44,888 nt of DNA from Bacillota bacterium (GCA_023388495.1 JAEWGC010000007.1:1-44888), one strand, 5' to 3'. Shown: positions 25,370 to 33,916, numbered from the stretch's first letter. Translations and numbers: made by a program. The notes: generated by a model from the letters alone, not told the origin.

Positions 25370-25777
25370 TCACTTAAGCTTGTTAATTAAATAAATGAAT
25401 TCATTAAAATCTTCCAGGTTATTTTCTATAACTTTTTGCAATATGTCTAAGTTAAGTTTTTGATAATTGTGAACAGCTATATTTCTAAATCCAATCATGT
25501 TCTTTAGCTTTTCTAACATATCATTATTAATTATTTCATTGTGAGCAAGAACTTCAAATGCATCTCTACTATTTTGGGGTATACCAAGCTTCTTTGCAGA
25601 TACAATGTACATAGCAATATCAATAGTAGCTTCCACAGCTCTCTGAATATTTAAAACTATTGAGTCTTGTTTAGTAAAATCTTTTAAATTGTTAGGGTCT
25701 CCTTCATATACCTCTTTAACCCGTATCAAGCATCTTTCTATAATACTTATTTTATTATATAGCACGTCTTCAACCAT
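25370..25777 (-). CDS. hepT: HepT-like HEPN toxin (DUF86)
   Basis: A 135-residue all-helical HEPN ribonuclease toxin. The catalytic motif RNIAVHNY (R98, H103, Y105) matches the R-x4-H-x-Y signature, whose Tyr is the site where MntA attaches AMP to silence HepT in the Shewanella system. The start is placed at 25777 (MVEDVLYNKI, the usual family start), overlapping the antitoxin stop codon by 8 bases (ATGGTTGA), so the pair is translationally coupled. A terminator follows. Located directly upstream of the helicase-nuclease-protease gene on the same strand. Confidence 0.88.
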   Translation of the reverse strand: MVEDVLYNKISIIERCLIRVKEVYEGDPNNLKDFTKQDSIVLNIQRAVEATIDIAMYIVSAKKLGIPQNSRDAFEVLAHNEIINNDMLEKLKNMIGFRNIAVHNYQKLNLDILQKVIENNLEDFNEFIYLINKLK

Positions 25778-26177
25778 AGATCCTACCATCCCTCCTAATT
25801 GCATCTAATATGATCTCCCTCTCCTCATTGAGTTTGGCATAGTCTTTGAATGTCCTTATGTTATAATTTGCCTTTAAAATCTCATCTTTACAATATAATT
25901 CTTCTCTATTTCCTACAATTTGAGCAGCAAATACTGTATCTATATCTTTTAAGTTTACAATTTGAATATCCTTTTTTACTTCAAAAGAAAGTTTATTTGC
26001 AATTAGAAAAAGATCATATGGTTCTACTTCGTCATCAGTGTAAATAGCTAAGTCTATGTCACTGTCTTCCCTACCTTCTCCCTTTGCAAATGATCCAAAT
26101 AGGTAAATAAATTCTGGTTTTAATTTATCCTTTAGATATTCAACTATAACCCTTTTTTCCTTTTCTGATAGATACAT
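25770..26177 (-). CDS. mntA: MntA-like nucleotidyltransferase antitoxin
   Basis: A 135-residue minimal nucleotidyltransferase. The active site is GSFAKGEGREDSDIDLA (G28, S29, D40, D42), the GS-x10-DxD motif of the MNT family. It is expected to adenylylate the HepT Tyr and keep the toxin inactive. The start is set at 26177 (MYLSEKEK) because AAAGGA lies 9 bases ahead; the ATG at 26186 touches that site. Gene order antitoxin then toxin is the usual one. Confidence 0.88.
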   Translation of the reverse strand: MYLSEKEKRVIVEYLKDKLKPEFIYLFGSFAKGEGREDSDIDLAIYTDDEVEPYDLFLIANKLSFEVKKDIQIVNLKDIDTVFAAQIVGNREELYCKDEILKANYNIRTFKDYAKLNEEREIILDAIRRDGRIYG

Positions 26178-26323
26178 AACATTCATTCCTTTCTACTTAC
26201 TCACTTCCATCACCCTATTCCCTTACTCTTCCACATATATATTTATTATATCACAATCTTCTGTATATAAGAATTTATATGGTATTACTCAAGAAAATTT
26301 AATATTTACATACATATATATCA

Positions 26324-26387
26324 GGCACTTAACTTTTTTACAAGTTTAATTTCATACTAATTACCTCTCTTTCCTTCGTATCTCCAA
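26324..26387 (-). pseudogene. Truncated copy of the helicase-fusion leader and start
   Basis: Bases 26344-26369 are identical to 25075-25100, and the match continues at 40 of 44 positions to 26387. This covers the ribosome site, the ATG and the first codons of the helicase fusion. Read on the minus strand the copy gives MKLNL and then TAA, and runs into AAAAAAGTTAAGTGCC, half of a palindrome found complete at 27051-27081. It looks like the scar of a second, deleted copy of that gene. The rest of the 26178-26546 gap holds no gene; ATTATCACACCT at 26408-26419 matches the inverted terminus at 21438. Confidence 0.65.
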
Positions 26388-26546
26388 TCACTATGGATTA
26401 TTTGCTAATTATCACACCTATCACTCAGGTTCCCCCCTGCCAGATTAATACATATTATAGCAGAACTTGTACTCTATAATAGTTAATTTCTTAAACTCTA
26501 TTCATGACTCTATATCAACATTGCAAGAAAACCTATTTTTTTAATT

Positions 26547-26882
26547 CTACCCAAATAACAAACCATAATATCTATATATCTTACTTTCTATATCTTGTAT
26601 GCTGATATGCCTAGCCTCCCTTATAGTTTCCTTTCCTTCTACAAATAACAAAATACCAGGAATAGTGAAAATGTTATAAGATATTGCTATATTATATGAC
26701 TTTTCCAAATCTATATATATTCCCTTAATTCTAGGATATCTATTTAATAATTCCTCCACCTTAGGCTTCATATCTATACATACACCACAACCCTTACTTC
26801 CGAAATATAATAACACCATATCATTATCCTCTATTGATTGATCAATTAATTCTTTTGAATCTAAATTCTTCAAATATTTCAT
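26547..26882 (-). CDS. Thioredoxin-like protein
   Basis: A 111-residue thioredoxin-fold protein with redox motif C32-G-V-C35 (GSKGCGVCIDMKP) and the cis-Pro loop FTIPGILLF. It lacks the WCxxC Trp of classical thioredoxins, as in many clostridial thioredoxin-like proteins. No signal peptide, so it is cytoplasmic. A GGAGAT-type ribosome site precedes the start. Its upstream region shares the phrase ACTATTCGACA with that of the helicase fusion. Partner unknown; not in an evident operon. Confidence 0.82.
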   Translation of the reverse strand: MKYLKNLDSKELIDQSIEDNDMVLLYFGSKGCGVCIDMKPKVEELLNRYPRIKGIYIDLEKSYNIAISYNIFTIPGILLFVEGKETIREARHISIQDIESKIYRYYGLLFG

Positions 26883-27002
26883 CTCCTTCTCCGATATTTA
26901 TAAGAATTATAAATTATCTAGCCTTGATATATTAATACTATTCGACATTAGATCTAAAAACCCTTCTTTTATTACTCACCTTTTTATCAAAATACTTCAA
27001 AT

Positions 27003-27035
27003 AAAAAAACATCTACTTCTGACAGTAGATGTTTT
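27003..27035 (-). terminator. Intrinsic terminator
   Basis: Stem AAAACATCTACT and its complement around a 6-base loop, with a T run on the minus strand. It is the second of two hairpins downstream of the agmatinase/permease operon. Confidence 0.8.
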
Positions 27036-27050
27036 GCCATCTTCAATAAT

Positions 27051-27081
27051 AAAAAGTTAAGTGCTAGGCACTTAACTTTTT
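27051..27081. terminator. Palindromic hairpin after the speB operon
   Basis: AAAAAGTTAAGTGC and its exact complement around TAG, with T runs on both strands, 9 bp past the permease stop. Related sequences occur at 26324, 35519 and 39177, so this belongs to a dispersed family. Confidence 0.8.
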
Positions 27082-27090
27082 CAAACATAA

Positions 27091-28548
27091 TTAAAAGAAC
27101 AAGTGCATTAGCATAGATCCAAATATAATGGCTAGGAATGTTCTTTCGATGAATGCTACAACTAGTTCCCAAAGCTTTAGAGGAAGCTTTGATGACATCA
27201 TTACAACTATTGTTTCTGCGAAAAATATTATTTGTACAATAGATACTGCTACTACAAGATATCTTGCACCTGCATCAATTAAATGGACACTATTTTTTAT
27301 AAGTAATACAGGAAGAAACATTTCCGCAATACCTACAGGGAAACTTGGTGCAATTAATTCTGCATTTGGAACACGTAGTAAATTAAGTAATGGTTCAAAT
27401 GCCTTACCTAAAATCACAAACACTGGAGTAGTTTCTGCAATTATTAAAGCAGAAACACCAACTGCTGCCAGTAGTGATAATACCTTTGGTAATACTTCAA
27501 ATCCTTCCTTAAGACTTACAAGCATTTCTTTCCCTAGATTAGGAGCCGTTAATGCCTTCTTTGAGGCTCTTGTAATACCTGCATTAAGTAAATTATTTGT
27601 AGGCTTTGCATTTATGATATCTTCTTTTGTTTGTACTCTCCCATTAATATAAACATCCTTTTTCTTACTAAAGGGTGGGATTCTTGCCATAATTGCACTA
27701 ACAGCCAGTGTCAATAACAAGGATGAGAAGTATACAAGAAGAAACTTGTCTGCCAATCCAGCTGTTTCAATTACCATATATGCAAATCCAACACTGACTG
27801 CGCTGAAACCAGTAACAACAAGGACTGCTTCTTTTTCGGTATATACTCCTTGCCTATACAACTTACTAGTTATCAGAACCCCTACAGATGAAGAGCTTAC
27901 AAAGGATGCTATGGCATTTACAGCCGCTCTGCCTGGGACCTTCCATATTGGTCTCATAAGGGACTCTAATAATGATCCCACAAAGTCTACTATACCATAG
28001 TTTAATAAAAAGGGCATAGTTACTGAACTTACAACAATAATCCAGAAAACCGCAACAACTATAGCTGATACTATAGTTCCTCCTGTTGCAGGACCTACTA
28101 TTATTTCAGGAACATATACTCCCATCGTTGAATTTAATGTATATGCTAGTACATAAAATCCTCCTAGGAGGTATAATATAGGATGGACTCCTGAGTCCCC
28201 TTCAAAATAATCATAAATCCTTCCACTTTTAGCTATATACTTACCATAGCAACTTAAAATTCCAGTACCTAGTACAATTAATGTAACAGCCCATAATCCT
28301 AGGTTTCCAGTTATCTCCATCATCTTTCCATACATTATACCAAATACCATATCAGTTTTGCCATTAAACGTTACTGGTATAAAGAATATGAAAACAGCTA
28401 TTAATGAGAATACTATGGACTTTATTAAGCCCTTAGTATAATCAGGCTTTGACAATGAAAATGAATCAAGTACTGTTAAATCATTTAAATCTAAATCTCT
28501 TTCTTTAATTTCCGCTGGGGTTAAAACAGCCATGTTTTTATTAACCAT
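27091..28548 (-). CDS. YjiH-family membrane protein with nucleoside-recognition (Gate) domain
   Basis: A 485-residue transporter-like protein with about ten or eleven membrane segments. It carries a Gate-type region (VNAIASFVSSSSVGVLITSKLY) near the middle, and the last part (APSFPVGIAEMFLPVLLIKN) repeats that theme, as in the YjiH family. Function is not established; the family is often found beside amino-acid or ureohydrolase genes. It lies 14 bp downstream of the agmatinase gene, under the same sigma-54 promoter, so transport of the agmatinase substrate or product (agmatine, putrescine or a related guanidino compound) is a reasonable inference. Confidence 0.8.
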   Translation of the reverse strand: MVNKNMAVLTPAEIKERDLDLNDLTVLDSFSLSKPDYTKGLIKSIVFSLIAVFIFFIPVTFNGKTDMVFGIMYGKMMEITGNLGLWAVTLIVLGTGILSCYGKYIAKSGRIYDYFEGDSGVHPILYLLGGFYVLAYTLNSTMGVYVPEIIVGPATGGTIVSAIVVAVFWIIVVSSVTMPFLLNYGIVDFVGSLLESLMRPIWKVPGRAAVNAIASFVSSSSVGVLITSKLYRQGVYTEKEAVLVVTGFSAVSVGFAYMVIETAGLADKFLLVYFSSLLLTLAVSAIMARIPPFSKKKDVYINGRVQTKEDIINAKPTNNLLNAGITRASKKALTAPNLGKEMLVSLKEGFEVLPKVLSLLAAVGVSALIIAETTPVFVILGKAFEPLLNLLRVPNAELIAPSFPVGIAEMFLPVLLIKNSVHLIDAGARYLVVAVSIVQIIFFAETIVVMMSSKLPLKLWELVVAFIERTFLAIIFGSMLMHLFF

Positions 28549-28562
28549 ATATATCCCCCTTC

Positions 28563-29525
28563 CTATCTTTTGCCATTCTTTTTCTGAAGGGCTAAAACTG
28601 ATAGGAATTCAAATACAACGTTCGCTGCAAGTAGTGATGTAATTTCTGCATGATCATATGGCGGTGCCACTTCTACTATATCAAATCCAACAAAATTAAT
28701 ATCTTCGAATCCACGAATAAATGTTAATCCTTCTAATGCAGTAAATCCTGCGACTTCAGGCGTTCCAGTAGCTGGCGCATAAGCTGGGTCAAAGAAATCA
28801 ATGTCAAAGGTTAAAAACGCCTTGTTGTCCCCAACCCTATTCTTAATTTCTTCAATAACTGCAGGAATTCCCATTTGTCTTACTTCATGGCTTGGAATTG
28901 TTCTTAATCCAAGGCTTGCTGCTAATTTAAACTCTCCTGCATCATATAATGACCCTCTCATGCCTATTTGAACTGATTTATGAGGATCTATTAGACCTTC
29001 TTCAATTGCTCTTCTAAAAGGTGTTCCATGATTATATTTCTCACCAAAAACCTCATCATTAATATCTGCATGGGAATCAAAGTGTATAAGACTTACAGGG
29101 CCATGTTTTTTAGATATTGCTCTTAATTCAGCTAAAGTGATGGAGTGGTCTCCTCCTAATGCAATTGGCATAGCTCCTGCCTCTATAATTTCAGCTGTAA
29201 ATTTTTCAATTGCATCATAAGTAGGATGAATATATCCAGGAATAACGTTAACGTCACCCATATCAGCACCTTTTAAGTAGTCTAATATATTAACCTCATG
29301 GATTGGATTATTAGTCTTCATCATAACTGAAATGTTTCTAATAGCTTGAGGACCAAATCTAGCCCCTACACGATATGAACAAGCTGTATCAAATGGAATA
29401 CCGTAAATAGCAAAATCTAAACCTTCAGCGCTCTTTACTCGTTCCATTCTCATAAAGTTTCCTGTATTACAAAATCTAGGTGAAGCAAATGCTGTTGCTG
29501 GTTGTTTTACAATTCTCTCTGTCAT
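28563..29525 (-). CDS. speB: Agmatinase / ureohydrolase
   Basis: Manganese-dependent ureohydrolase of 320 residues, converting agmatine to putrescine and urea. Metal ligands are visible in GGDHSI (H127), HFDSHADIND (D150, H152, D154) and TFDIDFFDPAYAPATGTPE. The last motif is typical of agmatinases, but guanidinobutyrase and other guanidino hydrolases share it, so the exact substrate is not certain. First gene of an operon with the YjiH-like permease. A GGAGG ribosome site and a sigma-54 promoter lie just upstream, and the activator gene is adjacent. Confidence 0.88.
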   Translation of the reverse strand: MTERIVKQPATAFASPRFCNTGNFMRMERVKSAEGLDFAIYGIPFDTACSYRVGARFGPQAIRNISVMMKTNNPIHEVNILDYLKGADMGDVNVIPGYIHPTYDAIEKFTAEIIEAGAMPIALGGDHSITLAELRAISKKHGPVSLIHFDSHADINDEVFGEKYNHGTPFRRAIEEGLIDPHKSVQIGMRGSLYDAGEFKLAASLGLRTIPSHEVRQMGIPAVIEEIKNRVGDNKAFLTFDIDFFDPAYAPATGTPEVAGFTALEGLTFIRGFEDINFVGFDIVEVAPPYDHAEITSLLAANVVFEFLSVLALQKKNGKR

Positions 29526-29561
29526 AATTAAAGCCTCCTCTTTTTATTTGCCTATTATTAT

Positions 29562-29578
29562 TGCATTTTCCATGCCAA
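29562..29578 (-). promoter_or_regulatory. Sigma-54 promoter of the speB operon
   Basis: On the minus strand TTGGCATGGAAAATGCA gives TGGCA and TGCA with the GG and GC elements separated by exactly 10 bp. Transcription would begin about 25 bp ahead of the agmatinase start codon. Confidence 0.85.
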
Positions 29579-29628
29579 CAAAATAACATGCAAAATCAAA
29601 GGCTCCAGCATTAATCTACTATATTTAG

Positions 29629-29740
29629 AGGAATATTTTCCTTCAAAAAGTTTCAAATTCCGACAAAATCAAATTGTAATTGTTATAATTCTAACAAATG
29701 ATTCGTCAAGGAATGTTTTCCTCCTGAGGAAGTTATTCCT
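29629..29740. promoter_or_regulatory. Three AGGAA-N4-TTCCT activator sites
   Basis: AGGAATATTTTCCT (29629-29642), AGGAATGTTTTCCT (29709-29722) and AGGAAGTTATTCCT (29727-29740) share the same inverted repeat. They lie 50-180 bp upstream of the sigma-54 promoter; the last covers the activator gene's stop codon. The spacing and position fit enhancer sites for the neighbouring activator. Confidence 0.75.
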
Positions 29741-31154
29741 CGGCGAACTCCAACTTGATATTAAGACGTTTAAGTTTTTTCCTAATGGTACTGCGATCTA
29801 AACCAAGAATCTTAGACATTTCTGCTGTACTTTTACAATTTTTCATTACTTCAAGAAGAAGTTTTCTATCAAAATCTTCAATAATAGTTTTATAATTTTT
29901 ATCCTTGCAAGAATTAAAACTTATAGAATCTGGTATCTTAAATATTTGATGGTCTATGATATCATATTTATCAATTAAATCACCATTAGATGTAACAAGA
30001 AGCCTCTCAATCAGATTTTCAACTTCCCTGATATTACCTGGCCAATTATAATTTAATAAAATCTTCATAGCCTCAGGACTTATTGTCTTATTATAATTAT
30101 ACTTTTCATTAAATTTATATAGAAAATGGTTAATTAATGGAGGCAAGTCCTCTTTTCTTTCCCGAATTGGTGGAATAGTAATTGGTATAACATTGAGTCT
30201 ATAATAAAGATCTTCTCTAAATTTGTTATGTTTAACCATTTCGAATAGATTTCTGTTAGTTGCTGCGATTATTCTTATATCAACAGGAATAACACTATTT
30301 CCTCCAACCTTAGTAATCTCCCTGCTTTGAATTACATTCAAAAGCTTTACCTGAAGACTTAGAGGAAGTTCACCTATTTCATCAAGAAATAAGGTACCCC
30401 CATTGGCAAGCTGAATCAATCCAATCTTACCTTCCCTATTTGCACCTGTAAACGCCCCTCTTTCATATCCAAAAAGCTCAGATTCTAGGAGGTTTTCAGG
30501 TATAGCGCCACAGTTTATTTTTATGAAGGGTTTATTATATCTAAGGCTATTTTTATGTAAAAAGTGGCTTAGAACTCCTTTACCGACACCTGACTCTCCC
30601 TCAATAAGAACTGTCGAATCCACCTTAGCAACACGTAAAGTCAAATCAATTATCCTATCCATTTTTTCACTATTATAAATTACATTACTATTAGCAGCCT
30701 TATCCTTGGAGCTTAAAAGCTGCAATTCATTTTTATATTTTTCATTAATAAGTTTGGATTCTTTGAGGTTTCTCTTTAAGGTGTTTAATTCTGTTATATC
30801 TCTCGAATTAATAACAATCCTATAAAGCATCCCATCTTTAAATATTGGGGTACCCGTTCCAATAACTTCCTTTCCATTAACCTTCTGAAGCATTGAAATC
30901 TGCCTTTTTTCCCTAATGACAGCAAGAGCAACAGATTCAGAATAAATACCTTCTGCAACTAATTCCTCCATGTTTTTTCCGATTACATAATCTGCATTAA
31001 CTCCATCAATTCTCTCACAGGATTTATTAAATCTTAATGTAACTCCATTTCCATCTGTAATATGTATCCCGTCATCAGATGAATCTAAAATAGCATTGAA
31101 TTCATCCATTAAATCCTTATATGCATTTTTATAGTCTATGTTAGTAGTTTCCAT
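29733..31154 (-). CDS. Sigma-54-dependent activator, PAS-AAA+-Fis
   Basis: A 473-residue enhancer-binding protein. An N-terminal PAS domain (about 18-120, FNAILDSSDDGIHITDGNG) is followed by a coiled linker. The AAA+ core has Walker A GESGVGKG (186-193), the canonical GAFTGA loop (233-238) and Walker B TLFLDE. A Fis-type helix-turn-helix ends it (TAEMSKILGLDRSTIRKKL). GGAGGG precedes the start. It lies directly upstream of, and in the same direction as, the sigma-54 agmatinase operon, with three matching palindromes between, so it is the probable activator, likely responding to a ligand in the PAS pocket. Confidence 0.92.
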   Translation of the reverse strand: METTNIDYKNAYKDLMDEFNAILDSSDDGIHITDGNGVTLRFNKSCERIDGVNADYVIGKNMEELVAEGIYSESVALAVIREKRQISMLQKVNGKEVIGTGTPIFKDGMLYRIVINSRDITELNTLKRNLKESKLINEKYKNELQLLSSKDKAANSNVIYNSEKMDRIIDLTLRVAKVDSTVLIEGESGVGKGVLSHFLHKNSLRYNKPFIKINCGAIPENLLESELFGYERGAFTGANREGKIGLIQLANGGTLFLDEIGELPLSLQVKLLNVIQSREITKVGGNSVIPVDIRIIAATNRNLFEMVKHNKFREDLYYRLNVIPITIPPIRERKEDLPPLINHFLYKFNEKYNYNKTISPEAMKILLNYNWPGNIREVENLIERLLVTSNGDLIDKYDIIDHQIFKIPDSISFNSCKDKNYKTIIEDFDRKLLLEVMKNCKSTAEMSKILGLDRSTIRKKLKRLNIKLEFAEE

Positions 31155-31297
31155 ATGGCCCTCCGCAAATATTTAATTGATTAGTGACTTGAGATCTTTT
31201 TATATTAATTATATCAGATTTCATAGGGATATGGTTAATGAAAAGACAGATTAGATATACGGCCTCTTTCTGGTTCAATATTCTACATTATAAAAAT

Positions 31298-32128
31298 CTA
31301 AATCATCAACACATCCCCAGTATTATTCTTCACAAACCTGTCTCCTAATTGTTGAATAATCATTGTCTCTCCTTGTTTACCTGTACAATGACAAGCACCT
31401 ATTAGTTTTATATCCTTTTCTTTAAACTTTTCTATTATATTATTTATCTTTTCATCGTCCTCATTCACTAAATGAGTACCACCTATTAAAGCACAGACAT
31501 CTATGCCTGTTCTCTCAGTTATAGTATCTAGTATATTAACGATTCCAACATGAGAGCATCCTACTATGACTATCAATCCTTTATTAGTTTTAATTCCTAT
31601 GGAAATTTCATCTAAGAACTCATCTTTTATGTACCCTCCATCATCTTGTAAGTACATATTTTGATTTGTATTTTCAAATTCTATATCTCTATTAAAGTTG
31701 GTAAATATTAATAGGTTTTCCGTTATATTTGTAATATCTTCATTTATATATTTCGTTGGTATATTATTCTCTTCTAAAAAACTTTCATCAAATGGATTCC
31801 CCACATATTCATAATCTCCACTTTCACTTAAGTTATATTTTTTATTAAAAAATCCATTTCCCAAATAAAGCTCAATGCTAGGATTTATTTCTTTTATAAG
31901 TCTTTCAAATCCACCACTATGATCATAATGTCCATGACTCATTATTACATAATCTAGATTTTTCAAATCAACCCTTAAGTCCTTTGCATTATCAATAAAA
32001 TCTCCACTTTGTCCTGTATCAAATAATATGTTTTTCCCATCTGCTTCTATATATATGGATAATCCATATTCTGTATATAATTCCTCTCTATCTCCAGTTT
32101 TATTTTCAATCAATGTCGTTATCTTCAT
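31298..32128 (-). CDS. MBL-fold metallohydrolase
   Basis: A 276-residue metallo-beta-lactamase-fold protein of the group related to the dihydropterin-ribofuranosylaminobenzene 5'-phosphate synthase-like proteins. Motifs: LFDTGQSGDF, the metal site MSHGHYDHSGG, VGCSHVGIVNIL and IGGTHLV with the final IGACHCTG. It is cytoplasmic, with no signal peptide. Substrate not predictable. The start at 32128 has GAGG 8 bases ahead; a GTG three codons earlier overlaps that site. Monocistronic. Confidence 0.85.
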   Translation of the reverse strand: MKITTLIENKTGDREELYTEYGLSIYIEADGKNILFDTGQSGDFIDNAKDLRVDLKNLDYVIMSHGHYDHSGGFERLIKEINPSIELYLGNGFFNKKYNLSESGDYEYVGNPFDESFLEENNIPTKYINEDITNITENLLIFTNFNRDIEFENTNQNMYLQDDGGYIKDEFLDEISIGIKTNKGLIVIVGCSHVGIVNILDTITERTGIDVCALIGGTHLVNEDDEKINNIIEKFKEKDIKLIGACHCTGKQGETMIIQQLGDRFVKNNTGDVLMI

Positions 32129-32229
32129 CCCATTCACCTCTTATATTCCTATTACCAGTATGATAACCTATATAATCAAATTTATAGCGGAGCCTATCAC
32201 TTAATTTGCTAAAATTACTAGAATATAGG

Positions 32230-32262
32230 AAATGCCTAGGTATATAATGTACCTAAGCATTT
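32230..32262. terminator. Hairpin at the end of the LytTR/DUF3021 operon
   Basis: AAATGCCTAGGTA and TACCTAAGCATTT pair with one mismatch around 7 bases. The stem includes the DUF3021 stop codon. A T run follows only on the plus strand, so its role as a minus-strand terminator is uncertain. Confidence 0.5.
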
Positions 32263-32675
32263 TTCGTGTCTTTTAAATCTTTTAACTTCTCATTGATCTT
32301 TTTTGCTGTTGTAATGTCACCCTGATATATGATAAATCTTACAACTACATAAATTATTGCAATTTGAATAGTAAAAATAAGGTAATCTACAAATCCCGAT
32401 ACAATACCAGTAATCCTACCAAAAATAAGTATAAAGGTCACAAGGAGTATAAAATGCAGTATACTTCTTAATCTTTCGCTCCTTTCAGTTAATTCTGACC
32501 TAGACCAGAATATTATACTTGGCAAATCTCCCACTGCAGCAAATGCCATAACCAAAAGAATATAGTCCCTATTTATAGTGTCTGGTGAAGTAAAAAATAC
32601 ACTACCAATGATTAGTATTCCAAATATAATAAAGTAGTCTCTAATTAATTGTCTTATCAAACCCATAAGTTTCAT
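32253..32675 (-). CDS. DUF3021 membrane protein
   Basis: A 140-residue protein with four predicted membrane segments and a charged C-terminal tail (AKKINEKLKDLKDTKN), matching DUF3021. Such proteins are encoded next to LytTR regulators and, in the streptococcal LytTR regulatory systems, the membrane partner holds its regulator inactive. Here it follows the LytTR gene by 15 bp, so a membrane antagonist role is the best inference. GAGGAG precedes the start by about 10 bases. Confidence 0.8.
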   Translation of the reverse strand: MKLMGLIRQLIRDYFIIFGILIIGSVFFTSPDTINRDYILLVMAFAAVGDLPSIIFWSRSELTERSERLRSILHFILLVTFILIFGRITGIVSGFVDYLIFTIQIAIIYVVVRFIIYQGDITTAKKINEKLKDLKDTKNA

Positions 32676-32690
32676 ATTGTTTTGTCTCCT

Positions 32691-33128
32691 CTATATTCCT
32701 AACTTAGATTTCAATATTGGTACATATTGGCGTGATACCAATAACCTTTCACCATTATCCATAATAGCTTCAAATCTTCCACTTAATGAAGGTTTGATAC
32801 AGGATATTTTTGTAATATTTATTATTATGGATTTTGATGCTCTAAAGAATCTTCTGTGATCACATATCTGTTCAAGCTCATAGAGTTTCTGCTTGCTTTC
32901 GTAGAGTTTATCTCGACAATAAATAAACACCTTATTATCTACGGATTCAAAATAATATACATTAGATAGATTTAGTTGATAAATAGAATCATCCTCATAT
33001 CCTATAAGTATATTAGATTTTGATTTCAACTTTTTCATCAATTCAAGCATTTCATCATTAACTTCATAACAACGGATGATGATTTCCTCTTCTTCATTAT
33101 GTTTAATAGTTTCAATTGATATTTTCAC
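32691..33128 (-). CDS. LytTR-domain DNA-binding regulator
   Basis: A 145-residue transcription regulator with no receiver domain. The LytTR domain occupies residues ~45-145: YYFESVDNKVFIYCRDKLYES, FFRASKSIIINITKI, and the C-terminal RLLVSRQYVPILK. A short N-terminal region of strand-helix type precedes it. The start is a GTG (MKISIETIKH) with GAGGTG 5 bases upstream; the ATG 27 bases earlier has no ribosome site. Partner of the DUF3021 gene, forming a two-gene LytTR regulatory system. Targets are unknown; the adjacent CPBP protease gene is a candidate. Confidence 0.87.
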   Translation of the reverse strand: MKISIETIKHNEEEEIIIRCYEVNDEMLELMKKLKSKSNILIGYEDDSIYQLNLSNVYYFESVDNKVFIYCRDKLYESKQKLYELEQICDHRRFFRASKSIIINITKISCIKPSLSGRFEAIMDNGERLLVSRQYVPILKSKLGI

Positions 33129-33243
33129 AATATCACCTCTATATATAATTGCCAATACAAAGTATATAATTAAATTATATACTTATTGATATTGTTTTAC
33201 CATAAGAAGTGATAGAAGATTTTCAAATTTTTCTTGAAAATTA

Positions 33244-33888
33244 CTATAATAAAAATATTAATACTATGATACTAAATAAATTGGCTGTAAAATGTGATAT
33301 TGCACTAACCCATGCATTCTTTGTTTTATAAAATATAGTTCCATATAAAATACTGTTGATGAATACAAAGAAAATATCATATATAACTATAATAGCATTT
33401 CCACCTGATATATGGCCAATAGCAAATAGTATAGAAGAAAATATTAGAGTATGTGTAATAGGAAAGACTTTATTTAACTGTTTCTGGAAAAAAGCACGCC
33501 AAGCAATCTCTTCACCTAAAGCAAGGAAAGCCAGCTGAAGCACCATTATTGCGATTTTGTCAAAGGATATAAAAATATCTGTTCTTGCGATAACATGGTC
33601 TATATACTGAGGTAAGAACAGTATAGATATTGTTATACTGAGGGCATCCATGATTATAGGTAGTGTAAACAATATCCAAATACTCCTATCCTTGAAGGCT
33701 GTTTTAATTAAGCTTACATCAAGTCCATGGTCTTCATTACATCCTTTTTCCATGTTTTTATTGATAAAGAAAAATATTACTCCAGTAACAACTGATAAAC
33801 CTGCAATTTTTATCCCAATTAAATTTGTAAGGGATAGAATTCCCATTATAATCATTGCCATTAGGGGTATTGTTTTTATACTTTTCAT
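33244..33888 (-). CDS. CPBP family intramembrane metalloprotease
   Basis: A 214-residue membrane protein with about seven segments. It holds the CPBP (Abi/CAAX protease-like) motifs: GEEIAWRAF (EExxxR), FAIGHISGG (FxxxH) and WVSAISHFTAN, giving the Glu and His residues of the active site. Such proteins act in CAAX processing, bacteriocin maturation or self-immunity. The start is set at 33888 with GGAGGAG ahead; a longer frame overlaps the preceding gene's end. Located between a LytTR pair and a hydrolase on the same strand. Confidence 0.87.
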   Translation of the reverse strand: MKSIKTIPLMAMIIMGILSLTNLIGIKIAGLSVVTGVIFFFINKNMEKGCNEDHGLDVSLIKTAFKDRSIWILFTLPIIMDALSITISILFLPQYIDHVIARTDIFISFDKIAIMVLQLAFLALGEEIAWRAFFQKQLNKVFPITHTLIFSSILFAIGHISGGNAIIVIYDIFFVFINSILYGTIFYKTKNAWVSAISHFTANLFSIIVLIFLL

Positions 33889-33916
33889 TTTCTCTCCTCC
33901 ACCTTTACTTATTATA

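Noticed and set aside
27128..27652. 174-codon plus-strand open frame inside the YjiH-like gene
   Set aside because: Low-complexity, Ser/Thr/Ala-rich antisense translation of membrane segments; the opposite frame is a recognised family with a good ribosome site.
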